From Diadema setosum (Eukaryota > Echinodermata > Echinoidea > Diadematoida > Diadematidae), in NCBI GenBank assembly GCA_033980235.1, contig CM067072.1:18603047-18667046 (forward strand): 64,000 nt of DNA, given 5' to 3'. Under the pieces are notes generated by a model. The model worked only from the letters and a program-made list of their open reading frames with translations, searched no databases and was not told where the DNA came from. The position numbers were made by a program, and so were the translations under genes. Below are positions 33,265 to 45,411 of this stretch, piece after piece (within the stretch, counting starts at the first letter, position 1; the number at the start of each line of letters is the position of its first letter).

Positions 33265-34113
33265 CTGTACATATGCAGTATTGTATTGTGCTGATGCGTA
33301 TCTCTCATTTTCTTTTATTTTACCTACCTCATACTGACAGTGACAGACACCGGTAGACTGGAAACAATATAATCAAACATTGTGAGATGTCAGATGGCAG
33401 TATGCGTTTATTTCATTTGAACTTGACATTTTTATAACTTCTAGCATGCAAACGTATTGTCACTTGTGCATAATCTATGGAGAACCGTTACACCGACGAC
33501 GTTTTGTCCGCTAATAATTGTGATCTCTCGTCGGATGTAACTCTCCAGAGCTCTTACTGCATATAAATATACGTAACCCCGCTTCAACCACGGACATGTC
33601 TAATGATTGCAAACATAGGTATTCTTTCCCGACTTCATGCATTCTACCTCATTGAAGCAACCGCCTTTTTAAAGTCTTTAAAACACCATACAAACGTACA
33701 AATTTGTATGTAATAAAGATTCTTAAAGAATAGAAACATACAACTTTCTATGTATCAAACAATTGTGAAAGAATTCATTAAAAAAAATTACTGTCATTAA
33801 AACAATCAGTTTATTTTCCATTGCGTCTAAATCACATTTCTCATTATAAAGTCACGGCGCTAGTTTGATCAGTGATTCAGTCATGTGCCGAGTATATATT
33901 GTGCAATATTTTAATGAGTGATCTTGATCTATAACCATTCATCCTCAAACAACCTATAGGAAACAGATCAAAAGACCCACGGTGAGCAGTAAACTTCCTT
34001 CCCATTTTCGCTGGACCCATTCTCCCGAAAAAAAAAAAAGTTACGTTCGTAACAATATCAAAAAATAATTATGAAAGTTTCGAACCCATGCTTCTTTTGT
34101 CATTATAAATATT
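33265..34113. other. Non-coding stretch, nothing recognised
   Basis: AT-rich DNA with no long frame, no repeats recognised elsewhere in the window and no RNA gene seen. Confidence 0.5.
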
Positions 34114-34612
34114 GTATACATTAATTTTTTGTAATATAATTTGATCGATAGTTTGGCTTGTTTCCCCGGATTAAATTACATGTGGCCTGCACGTTTGTTA
34201 CACTAACATCAATAATTAATTCATAATGCACTTTAGAATATGAGAAAACCAAAACCTGCTTTGTTTCCAAATACATGTATTTCAATCCTGGTGCTAAGTG
34301 CTAGGACACACACCATGTAATCAAATTACCAATACCAGACGTACCAGAAAAAAAAAAATGATGAACATACATTGCGTATACATTAGTTTTTTGTAATATA
34401 ATTTGATCGATAGTTTGGCTTGTTTCCCCGGATTAAATTACATGTGGCCTGCACGTTTGTTACACTAACATCAATAATTAATTCATAATGCACTTCAGAA
34501 TATGAGAAAACCAAAACCTGCTTTGTTTCCAAATACATGTATTTCAATCCTAGTGCTAAGTGCTAGGACACACACCTTGTAATCAAGTTACCAATACCAG
34601 ACGTACCAGAAA
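34114..34612. repeat. Tandem duplication, period 261 bp
   Basis: GTATACATTAxTTTTTTGTA starts both copies, at about 34,114 and 34,375. The copies continue through GGATTAAATTACATGTGGCC to GACGTACCAGAAAAAAAA with only a few substitutions. The duplication is recent and non-coding. Confidence 0.9.
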
Positions 34613-36060
34613 AAAAAAAACGAAACCAGTTTTGTAAGTGGCATATATATTCATTATCCGGTAAGATTGGAACAAACTACATAATAGTTCATTATCAGGA
34701 GCATTTTCTATTTTTTTTTTATTTGCTACTTAACACATACCTCAACACATGAATGAAAGGAAACAATTTAAACGCAACCATGTCAAAAACGATTTTCGCA
34801 AAGTTATGGTTGGAGTTGATTTTGACCAAGTTGAGACTCACTTATCCATGTCAGAATATGGACTTCACTCATACAAAACATAACAAAAGAGACAAGAAAC
34901 GCGAATGAATGCATTTTCAACACGTCCCTTTGTTCTGAAACGCGGCAGACCCAGTTAAGCCCATACATCCCTATTCTTTCTCCAAAATGTGTGAGCGATA
35001 CATCTTGAAACTGGTATCAAAAGAAAGAAGAAAAGCTGAATTTTGCAATAATGCAATCTAAAATTAGTTTGGATGAATGATTATAATTTTCATAAAAATT
35101 AACTTGATTTATGGGTTTCGGTTTTTTTTTCTGGGACGCACAGTATAAGAATACAGAACGTGGCCGCCAAAAAAAAAAAATATGACTGTGGGAGAACAGT
35201 TAACATGTTAATTACTTTCAGGGTATGCGTTCCATCCTTGCACAAAATACCCAATGATGAACCATAATTAAGCATGCATGCCTACAATTCAGTGTATGAA
35301 CATGTAAACATCAAGTTATAAGGAATACAAACTTACTACTACAACATGACTCTGTTCACTTGATTGGTAAATTTCTGTTTGAAGCAATTTTCATTAATCC
35401 TAATTCAAAAGTTTGTTTTACCGTGGGAGGTCCCGCTATAGTGTTTTTTGCAACAAATTGCGAATTAATTTCTTAAATACATATTTTAACATTTTCGGAT
35501 GTCAAAGATCTCAGCTGCATCGTCCTACATACATGGTATCAAAATATGTGATGGGGTGTGAAAATGAACCTGTGAAAAAAAATTTGGCTTCATGATCATC
35601 ATTTAGTACTTCAAAAAGTGAAAACCTAAAAATATCAGCTCTATAGAATGCTGTGTAATCTAATTTGGTGGTTTACCACCTAATAAGCAAATTAAAGATA
35701 TCTTGGTAACTAATGCATGATCTTCATTATTTTTTAATTCACCTGAACATATATATGTTGGTCAGGCAGCTCAATGTGAGATTTTTTTTTTTAATCGGTT
35801 GGCCACATTGTTAAACTGTGTCTATTAAATTCACATATTGTCGTCCAACAAACCCTGCAGCAAACAGTAGGTGAAAGCTCACCAGATAAAGTAAACTTTT
35901 GATTGGTAATTGATTTAAAAATGCTAAAAACATAAAAAAGAAAGACTCTGATATATCACTTTCCATCATGATAGCGAGATTATACACGCAGCAGTTAGTT
36001 CCTTATGTGCTGATTTAGCATATGAACACATGAAAATCCTATACATAATGACATAAACGC
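34613..36060. other. Non-coding stretch, nothing recognised
   Basis: AT-rich DNA with several T- and A-runs. The frame at 35,413-35,595 is short and unrecognised. Confidence 0.5.
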
Positions 36061-37960
36061 AGTGTCAGGTGTTTGTCCTGCGATCGTAGACATTGACCTG
36101 CCTGCATACATTTAACCATGTTTACAGTTCAACCATCTACTTCCTTGGTCGTAATGAGAAGTTTATGACGGGTCTAACTTTAGCATATGGACAAACCAAA
36201 ACACCATATCCTATACTACTTTCTCTAACAGATATCTGGAGATTTTAGTTCATTCCGTGCTTTAGTATATGATCACAACAAAACATACCCGATCTTATAC
36301 TTAACTATCAAAACTCAGTGCCTGGTGTTTGTCCTGCAATGGAGGTCATTGACCTCCCTGCACACATTTAGCCATGTTTACACCTCAACCATGTACGTCC
36401 TCGGTTGTAATAAGTGTACGATGGGTCTAACTTTAACATATGAACACACCAAAACATACCCCATCCTATACTGCCTTCAATGATAGATACCTGGAGATTT
36501 TAGTTCATTACGCGCTTTAGCATATGAACACACCAAAATATACCCCATCCTACACATAAGTATCTAAACTCAATGCCAGGTCCTACTATCGTGGACATTG
36601 ACCTGCCTGCACACATTTAACCACGTTCAGAGCTCAACCATGTACCTCCTCTGTTGAAATGAGAAGTTGACGATGGGTCTAACTTACTCTCAATAGAATG
36701 CTATGCAATGCAATGAAACCGTGGACATTGACCAGGATGCACACCTAATGGTGAACATACAACGAATGGCCTGGGTTGAAATGCTGAAAAAAAACTTGGG
36801 TTTACCATTCGTATTATTGAATACCATTATAGTTTTTACAGAACAAGTTACGAAGAGCAAATTATGAGATTACCACAAAAGGTGGTGAATATCTAAGAAT
36901 TGGTACAAACATTTGCCTACACCAATACATATGCAGTTGTACTAGAAAAAACATCAAATATCTGAACTACTTTTTATAATAGATAACGGGAGACTTTACT
37001 TCATTACATGCTTAAGCATGTGAACAAACAAACAAACAAAAAAAACCATCCTACACATAACTATCAAAACTCATTGCCAGGTGTTTGTCCTGCAATGGGC
37101 ATCCTATACTACCTTCAATGATAGATACCTGGAGATTTTAGTTCATTACGCGCTTTAGCATACGAACACACCAAAACATACCCCATCCTACACATAAGTA
37201 TCTAAACTCAATGCCAGGTGTTTGTCCTGCTTTCGTGGACATTGACCTGCCTGCACACATTTAGCAACGTTCAGAGCTCAACCATGTACGTCCTCGGTTG
37301 AAATGAGAAGTTGAAGATGGTTCTAACTTACTCTCAATAGAATGCTATGCAATGCAATGAAACCGTGGACATTGACCAGGATACAAGAATAATGGTTAAC
37401 ATTTAACAAATGTCCTGGGTTGAAATGCTGGGAAAACTTGGGTTTGCATTTCTTATTATTGAATAGCATAATAGCTTTTACACAAGTTATGAAGAGCACA
37501 TGACATTACCACAAAAGATGGTAAATACCTAAGAATTATTACACACATTTGCCTACACCAATAGTATACAAATGCAATTGCAGTGAAAACCTCATATATC
37601 TGAATTACATTTAATAATAATACTTATCTGGAAACTACTTCATTACGTGCTTTAGCATGTGAAAAAACCAACAACAACCAAAAAAATATACCCCATCCTA
37701 CACATAACTATCTAAACTAAGTGTCTAGGTGTTAGGTCTACATGCTTAAGCATGTGAACAAACAAACAAAACAAAAAAAAAACACCATCCTACACATAAC
37801 TATCAAAACTCATTGCCAGGTGTTTGTCCTGAAATCGTGGACACTGACCTCCCTGGACACATCAAACTATGTTTACAGCTCAACCATTTACGTCCTCGGT
37901 TGTAATGGGAAGTTTACGATATGCTTAAACTTACTCTCAATTGAATTCTATGTAATGTAA
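36061..37960. repeat. Diverged about 250-bp tandem array with longer-period duplication
   Basis: The marker GGTGTTTGTCCTG recurs at 36,068, 36,324, 37,080, 37,217 and 37,819, with a deleted version near 36,577. Each is followed by GTGGACATTGACCTGCCTGC-like and CAACCATGTACGTCCTCGGT-like blocks. A longer block from TACGCGCTTTAGCAT to CTCAATGCCAGG recurs at about 36,510 and 37,148, a 638-bp higher-order period. No frame is conserved. Confidence 0.85.
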
Positions 37961-38412
37961 TGAAACCGTGTAATTGTAATAGTTAAACTCGCTCTCGTAA
38001 TCAATGTACAAAACATAAACATTAACTTGAGGATGAACTTAAAGATCAGTGGAAATAGCTATAACAAGATTATACTGTTGCAGGAAAAAATTGGGACGTT
38101 ACATGGTTTGCAATCATACATGCTAATCACAGAGAAGGTGGGCCTTAAACATAACAGCAAAGTAAATCATGGTAAGGTAAATCATTTAACCACAGATGTA
38201 TTGCAATTTGCGAAAGAAAGTTTTCGATACGCACATCTTTGGCTTCTCACTGAAATTAAATGTTAATGAAATAAATTGAATACAGTGAAATATTGAGGCA
38301 TTGCAGCTTGTTTTTGCTCATAACTACTTCTTCATAAAGGAACGAGCACCATTAGGTTTGAAGGGTTGGTCTGTCGGGTTTTAGAACTTGGCTCTGCGGA
38401 AATCGCCATGAC
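37961..38412. other. Short stretch with an unassigned plus-strand frame
   Basis: A 79-codon frame at 38,027-38,266 (MRMNLKISGNSYNKI) resembles nothing recognised and lacks splice or promoter context. It is probably chance. Confidence 0.4.
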
Positions 38413-38487
38413 GTCTCCGTGGCCGAGTGGTTAAGACGATGGCGTCCCATACCATAGACCCGAGTTCAATTCATATCCGGCGGAGAC
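38413..38487 (+). tRNA. tRNA-like sequence, probable pseudogene or SINE head
   Basis: GTCTCCG and CGGAGAC form a perfect 7-bp acceptor stem. An A-box-like TGGCCGAGTGGTTAAGACG and a B-box-like GAGTTCAATTC are in place. The anticodon loop GTCCCAT would present CCC (Gly) with U33 conserved and four of five stem pairs. The T-arm carries about four extra bases (ATAT), so a functional tRNA is unlikely. No poly(A) or SINE body was identified. Confidence 0.5.
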
Positions 38488-38864
38488 CAATTTCCTATAT
38501 TTCTTAAATTTAAGCTCCGTTGCAGGTTCAGCATTTAATGCTTGGTTTCCCTTTTAACTTGTTTAAAATGAACAAAATAAATGTCACAGACAAAATCAGT
38601 GCTCAAATGAACACCATTCAGAAGCCTTGGGCAGCTGTGTTTTGTTTCTTTTCGGTTAATTTGACGGAAAGGTTCAGTTTTCATAGTTTTATTTGCAAAT
38701 ATCCTCACAAAACGCATGAAAACCCTGGTAAAATATAGTGTTGACAAATTCTTACTTATTTTTCAATTATTGCCTTGGAAACACATGTTACAATATGGAT
38801 CACATCACACATAAAATATGACACTTCACACATTGAATACATTATGAAACTGGTCTATTAAATT
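38488..38864. other. Non-coding stretch, nothing recognised
   Basis: Only short frames occur here, with no family resemblance. It ends at the 3' side of the recombinase remnant. Confidence 0.45.
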
Positions 38865-39580
38865 TTACATAGACAAATTCAAGCCTATGTGAGAAATTTG
38901 CTTGGATGTGGCTGTACCTTCATTGGGATCTACGCCGACTTCATCTAGGGATTTCCCCTTTAGGTCTTGTAGGTCACCTCGTTCAATTTTGAGGATTTTT
39001 GACACTTTCGCAACCTGTAGTGTGGATTCAGGAATTCTGTAGTATTCACGGTGCTTTAAGATGTCATGGCCCATGAACCCCGCCAACACATCTAGCTCGT
39101 TATCTTTCAAGTTCATTACGAACAAACTTTCTTAGTTTTGTGGCAAGGATATTTACCGGGTGTTCCGCATAGCAAAGCTTGGAATGGTGGCGAATTAAGT
39201 CTGATCCACGGAGATGTCCCGAACCTTGCATTGCAAAGAGGTATTTGTTGCTTCTTACAATACCAGCTGCATTTCTCCTCACCATGAGATCAATGGCGTC
39301 TTTCATTTGCTGAGTGAACATGACAACAACTGTACTGAACTTTTTGCCCACAATTTCTACTCTCCACATGATGCCACAGAGGGTCTCTTCCCATTCCGAT
39401 AGTGCACCGTCCACGATACATTGAGAACCACTCATTAAGTTGTTGTAGTCAGATACCGTCATTTTGGACACTTCCCCTGAGCGTTTGAAGTTAAATGTAA
39501 TGACTTGAGCCATGACGACTTCCGCCAGCTTTGACCATCTCTCACTTAAGCTCTCTGAGGAAGCTTTCTGAAGACAACCT
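38865..39580 (-). pseudogene. Tyrosine-recombinase-like catalytic domain, broken
   Basis: Two minus-strand frames joined by a one-base shift near 39,113 carry the landmarks of a tyrosine recombinase. Arg-I lies in FKRSGEVSKM (codon at about 39,481-39,483), the beta-hairpin lysine in VEIVGKK followed by a hydrophobic strand ending FTQQM, the box-II Arg in TKLRKFV (Thr replaces the usual His), then LAGFMGHDILKHREYYRIP with the GH pair and a tyrosine. The C-terminal tail reads LQVAKVSKILKIERGDLQDL. This layout is known from uncharacterised tyrosine-recombinase-like proteins of marine invertebrates, possibly Crypton-type. The N-terminus is lost at an R7 element near 39,600. About six residues before the NLKDNELD segment also seem to be missing. 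Enzyme activity is not possible here. Confidence 0.75.
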
Positions 39581-39599
39581 TCGAAGACAACTCGCGCAA

Positions 39600-40206
39600 A
39601 TCCTTGTCCGCCCTCAGAAATTGTCCGGTATGCTGGAAAATCCTCACACGCAAAAAGCCCGGGTAGCTTGCCCAGAAAGGTGTGACAAGGACTCAATGTC
39701 ACTTAACATGGTTACGGGTAAAAAGGATTTGCGTGCGCACCTCCGGGCGACTACGGGTGAAATACGTGCTAGGAACTGTTACGTGCAGGTCATCTGCGGG
39801 GACCTCTGAGTAGTAAAAATTGTTCTTTGCAAGTGTTTGCGAGTTTCGCACTTGTGTCTTATTTGCTAGACACGTGCTACTTACCTTCTACATGCGTGTA
39901 TTCCGTTTGACCTGTGTGAGAACTTTGAAACCGATCCATTTTCTGTTACGAGCGACTTACGGCTACTGCGAAGTACCTGCGTTGGAGTTGTCTGCAAGGT
40001 GCTGCCGGTAAGGGTCTCCTACTGGTGTTCTACGTGTACCCCCGCAACTCACTCGGAACATATTTTGAACATGCTCAAGGCCTTGTCATACCGTATCTGG
40101 GGAAGTTTGACTTGCGGGGAAGCAAATTTGCTACCCGGAGCTCTCCGCAGTCGGTCCGCACCCGTACGTAGCGCGTATCTCGCATGTATTTGCCCGGAGA
40201 CCATTC
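39600..40206. mobile_element. R7 foldback element, longest copy
   Basis: The left half (about 39,630-39,840) and right half (about 40,065-40,206) contain partly inverted versions of the same words: CTTGCCCAGAAAGGTGTGAC and GACCTCTGAGTAG on the left, AAGGCCTTGTCATACC and CTACCCGGAGCTCTCCGCAG on the right. Blocks match 1-240 and 21,575-21,785. It is non-coding and abuts the tyrosine-recombinase remnant. Confidence 0.65.
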
Positions 40207-40207
40207 A

Positions 40208-41921
40208 GACCATTCTGAAGCAAATAATTTTCACACAACAATAAATATAATGTCGAATATAGCATTCTTGTCTGAATTCATTTAAGAGTTTAAATGAATC
40301 CCACAAGAATTGGAACAATCATCCCGAGCATTCCCACTGATCAGTTACTAGAAATGACGGGTTCAAAATCATTAAAAATCATACATTGAAAATATCATGG
40401 AACTTGAAAGCACAGTAAAGTGGTAGTAACAGAGTTTGGTATATTACTTACTTTAACTGTTATTCCAAAGTGATGCCTAAACTAAGCACAACGTGTCGTA
40501 TAAACACTTCGTCACCCTTTTATGTCTGACGCATTGAATGACGCAATGAAAATCATTGAAAATCACGCATTGAAAATCTTAAAACTTGAAAGGACAGCAA
40601 AGTGGAATTAACAGAGTTTGATAAATTACTTTTAATACGTCTCTCTCCCAAAAAGAATGCATGTGTTATGCAGCATTGATAAGCAGTCAATTCCAGAACA
40701 AAGATCAATAACTGTTTTGGGGATATTGGTGACTGCATTAATTTCGTAACTCTTCCAGACTTTTTTTCATCTCCCTTTATGCTTTAAGTATTTGAGACCT
40801 GAAATGCATAACACACGTCTCAATTAATGAAAGTCTTGAAATGACGCATTGAATGACACATTGAAAATCATTGAAAATTATGGAACTTGAAAGCGCGATA
40901 ATATTACTTACTTTTACTGTTATTCCAAAGTGATGAATGACCTAAGCAAAACGTGTGGTATAAACACTTCGTCACCCTTTTATGTCCAACTGCCGATTTT
41001 TCGCTTAAACATTTTTTTTTACAACTTTTGTGATAGGTTCTAGCTCTGTAATCAAAAGGACATGTCATTTCGAGGTTATTCATCGCAAATCACATTGAGA
41101 TGCATTCAATTTTAACGAAATGGTGGTATCAATGAAATCATAAGGAAAGCATATCGCGGAATTAAGCGATTTCGTCATCCTGGCCGCCTTATTTTCGTCA
41201 CCACCGACGTTCAACTCCTTTATGTTTGTAAGCCCTCGATTCCATATTGCATCTCTCCGGAAAAGAATGCATGTGTTACGCAGCATTGATAAGCAGTCAA
41301 TATCAGAACAAAGATCAATAGCTGTTTTGGGGATATTGGTGATTGCATCAATTTCGTAATCCTTGCCGACTTTTTTTAATCTCCCTTTATGCTTTAAGTA
41401 TTTGATACCTCAAATATAAAGCACACGTTAATGAAAGTCTTGAAATGACGCATTTAATGACGCACTAAAAATCATTGAAAATAATGGAACTTGAAAGCAC
41501 AGCAAAGTGGTATGAACAGAGTTTGATATATTACTTCTACTGCTATTCCAAAGTGATGCCTAACCTAAGCAAAGCATGTGGTATAAACACTTCGTCACCC
41601 TTTTATGTCCAACTGCCGCTTTTTCGCTTTAACATTTTTTACAACTGCGTGATAGGTTTTAGCTCTGTAATCGAAAGAACAAGTCACTTCAGGATTATTT
41701 ATCGCAAATCACATCGAGATGCATTCAATTTTAACGAAATTGTATCAATGTAAATCATAAGGAAAACATATCGCCGAATTAAGCGATTTCGTCACCATTG
41801 CAGCTTTTTTCTTCGTCACCACTGACGTTTAACTCCTTTCTGTTTGTAAGCCCTCGATTCCATATTGCATCTCTCCGGAAAAGAATGCATGTGTTATGCA
41901 GCATTAATAAGCAGTCAATTC
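40208..41921. repeat. R4 repeat family, left block (three units)
   Basis: The block starts GACCATTCTGAAGCAAATAA, a sequence that also opens the R4 block at 59,870 and appears inverted at 47,161-47,187. The core TCTCTCC ... AATGCATGTGTTATGCAGCATT (or a variant) is found at 40,655, 41,265 and 41,883, followed by CAGTCAATTCCAGAAC and GGGATATTGGTGA. Between cores are ATTCCAAAGTGATG and CACTTCGTCACC modules. A minus-strand frame over the core is similar in several copies, which reflects repeat identity and not evident selection. Confidence 0.85.
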
Positions 41922-44900
41922 TTCTTCTTTTTTTCTCAACTTTATTATTCCAATTCACATGCTGCTTCATTTACCAAATACATGCATAATAATGAATAGT
42001 ACATTATAAAAAAAAACAAATAACATAGAAAACTACATGATAAGAGCTTGCCATTTAATCACATGAAAATCTAGACGATTCTTTTTTATAGCTATGATGC
42101 GTTCTGTATTTTCCAAATGCTTCATAGAAAACAGAAACAGATTTAGATTTGGAATGATATTTTTGATTTTACAAGAAAATATAAAATATTTTGTATAATA
42201 GATGGTTGTATCTACGAAATGTCCTCTTTCAACATGCAAAGTTCCAAAACAGATTTCTTCATCTGTGAACATTACATTGCGGACATTTTTAGCTTTGAGC
42301 CAAAAAAAATACTTCATACCAGAAAGATGACACATGGGTACATTTCAGAAATAAGTGTATTAATGTAAGTGGATGAGAGTCACAAAAATTACAAATTGCA
42401 GAATCACTGATACCTATTTTACATAGATAAAATTGAGTAGTGATTTTTCTATGTACGAACTTAAATTGAAAATTACGAATACTATTCTCTATCGATGATC
42501 AAAGAAAAACGAGACTTCCATAAAAAAGAATCTTGTAAGTTCAACCGTAAATCAGTTTCCCATTTTACTTGATGGTCTGTCTCTGAAAGTGTAGCTTTTT
42601 GATTCTTTACAAAGTATGGGTAACAAAATTTTGAAACTCTTTAATATTTAAGAAAATTGTTCAGTAGAAGATCACAAGGATTCGAAAGTAATACACATTT
42701 TGACAATCTATATCTTGTTTTATGGTGAATTTCCATTCTTGAGGAATTGCATATACTATTGAAAAATAAATCAAGAATAACCCTGGATTAAATTTCTATA
42801 ATATTTGGTCATAATTCATGAAGGAACCATCAGGGTTAGTATCTCCTATGTCATGTTTGATTCAAACAAATTTCTAGAATAAATAGGTTGACCATCAACT
42901 TAAATATGGGAATTTAACCATAATGGCTGTGAAACAATATCCTTGAATTTAACTGGATTGTAGTACTTGTAATGATACCATGCAAAAAGAACATCGCACC
43001 AAAAAATATCAATATTTTCATTTAGAATAAGGTGCCGAGGTGAAAGATTCCATTTAAAGAACATATCACCGCCCATAGTTTTTACATACATTCTGAGAAA
43101 AACTTTGTTTACTCTCGTTTTCTTTATCAAGGTACCACTTTACCCAAGTTATTTTCATACCAGAGGTAAAAGATTGCAGATGCAGCATCTTCAGACCACC
43201 CTCGTCATAATCATTATACAACAAAGAATGTTTTATCTTATCTTTCTTATAACTCCATAAAAACCCAAAAAGAATAATTTTTGAACTTCATCAAAGGAAG
43301 ATGGAGGAGGATATGGCAATATACTCAATTTTGGAATTATTAAAGATTTCATAATAAAAATTTTTCCATACAGCGTCAAAGATCTACAATTCCACAAATT
43401 CAAAAGTGCTCCTTATTTCTGCAATTTGAGGTCTGAAATTCAAATCATAATAGTTGATACAATCAGAGAAGAAAATCTTTATTCCTAGATACATCAACAA
43501 ATCTGTTGGCCAAATAAATGGAATGTCTCGACACGATATTTCTGAAAAACCTCCAAGTCTGACTACATTGCATTTCTCAAGGTTTATTTTTAGGCCTGAC
43601 ATTTCTCTAAAACTATCCAGCACTCCAAGACATTTTCTTAGATTCATTTCATTCGGCTTCAAAAACATAATTGCTTCGTCTGCATATTGACATATTTTCA
43701 TTTCCATATCGTATATTCTTAATCCTTTGATTTCCTCATTTTGTCGCATGAAACAGCCAAGTAACTCAACTGCAATTATAAAAAGATATGGAGATAAAGG
43801 ACAACCTTGTCTCACTCAACGTTGTATATCAAAAGATTTCGAAGAAAACCCATTATTTATTACGCAACCCTCAATTTTGCAGTATAGCAATTTGACCCAC
43901 TGACTAAAGGACTGATCAAAACCAAAGGTATAGAGAGCATAATATAAGAAATCCCAAGCTAACATATCAAAGGCCTTTTTCAAATTCAATGCTTAAAGCA
44001 ATACCTTCCATGTTATACATTTTACAATAATGTTTTATATCAATGAGCAACCGTATAATTTCTCCTATGTATCTACCTTTCAGGAAACCATATTGATCCC
44101 TACTTATTATATGAAGTAAAACCTTTTTAAGTCTTTGGGAGAGAATTTTTGCCAAAATCTTATAGTCACTATTAAGAAGTGATATTGGACGCCAATTCTG
44201 TAAAAGTAACAGGTCTTTACCTTTTTTTTAATCTTTTGGAAGTTTTTTGGAATTTTGGAAAGCTATAATGCTTCTTCGCATTGAATGTGGAAGAGATTTT
44301 TCCTCAAAATATTCATTATACATAGAACATAACAAATCAGTAATCTGAGACCAAAATATTTCGTAAAACTCAATGGGTAAACCATCAGATCCCGGTGTTT
44401 TATCGTTTGCAAGCGACATTATACTTTCATAACACTCTTTCTCTGAAATCTTTCCCCCAATGAACCGTTCTTCATTCTGATGCAGTGTAGGTAACACCAA
44501 ATTTTTAATGGGATCAACATCTAACTTTTTCAGATTTTCTTTGGTATATAACCGTAGATAAAATAACCTTTCTTCTTCAAGAATATCAGTTGCATCGGTT
44601 AAGATGCCATTGTTAGTAGATAATCGAGAAAGACACTTCTGTTGAAAATTTCTCTTTTCCAAATTAAAAAAATACTTGGTATTACGTTCACCTTCAGCAA
44701 TCCATTTGGCTTTGGTGCGGACAATTATACCACGCACAACTTCTTCCTGTAATTCTTCATATTCCCTTTCTTTACTTTTGAGATCATTCAATAACACATT
44801 GTTATCTTTCAAATTACCTATTTTACGCAATTTATTAATTTCTGATTCTAATTTACTCAACCTTTTCTGACGAACACTTAATTTCATTTGAAATTTAAAT

Positions 44901-45098
44901 ACACTTTTGTCTTACTTTATATTTCAAATATTCCCAAGGTTCGAATCTTTGTTTTCAGTCAAAACTAAATCTACTACACTTTTTCTCTTTTCCACGTTTT
45001 TTGCCGAAGCTAGAATAGATGTGCTGAGTTTCAAAAATCCCGGCCCCCGCTTTGCAACGGACTTCATTAACATCAATGAAATCAAAGAATGGTCCGAC
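41922..45098 (-). pseudogene. LINE C (L1-like), 5'-truncated ORF2
   Basis: The minus-strand LINE begins inside the endonuclease at SDHSLISL (about 45,085) and continues KRGPGFLKLSTSIL, then a coiled-coil connector, AKWIAEGERNTKYFFNLEKR, LANDKTPGSDGLPIEFYEIF (about 44,370), a motif A region IALSIEFEKGL (about 43,970), MRQGCPLSPYLFI (43,815) and motif C as YADE (mutated from YADD, about 43,690). A zinc knuckle CNFCDSHPLTLIHLFLKC lies at about 42,345-42,400, and the frame ends at 42,033. An AATAAA signal (41,941-41,946, minus) precedes a degenerate A-rich tail. It has many frameshifts and stops. Direct copies of a 52-54-bp R4 segment flank it (41,870-41,921 and 45,099-45,152). Confidence 0.9.
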
Positions 45099-45411
45099 TC
45101 TCTCCGGGGAAAAAAATGCATGTGTTATGCAGCATTGATAAGCAGTCAATTCCAGAACAAAGATCAATAACTGTTTTGGGGATATTGGTGACTGCATTAA
45201 TTTCGTAATCCTTGCCGACATTTTTTCATCTCCCTTTATGCTTTAAGTATTTGAGACCTAAAATGCATAACACACGTCTCAATTAATGAAAGTCTTGAAA
45301 TGACGCATTGAAAGACACATTGAAAATCTTGGAACTTGAAAGCACAGAAACGTGGTATCAAAGAGTTTGATATATTACTTACTTTTACTGTTATTCCAAA
45401 GTGATGCCTCT
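45099..45411. repeat. R4 repeat, continuation right of LINE C
   Basis: Starts with the R4 core TCTCTCCGG, continues CAGTCAATTCCAGAACAAAG and the usual CTTGAAAGCACAG and ATTCCAAAGTGATG modules. Confidence 0.85.

Noticed and set aside
38027..38266. 79-codon plus-strand frame
   Set aside because: No splice, promoter or family support.
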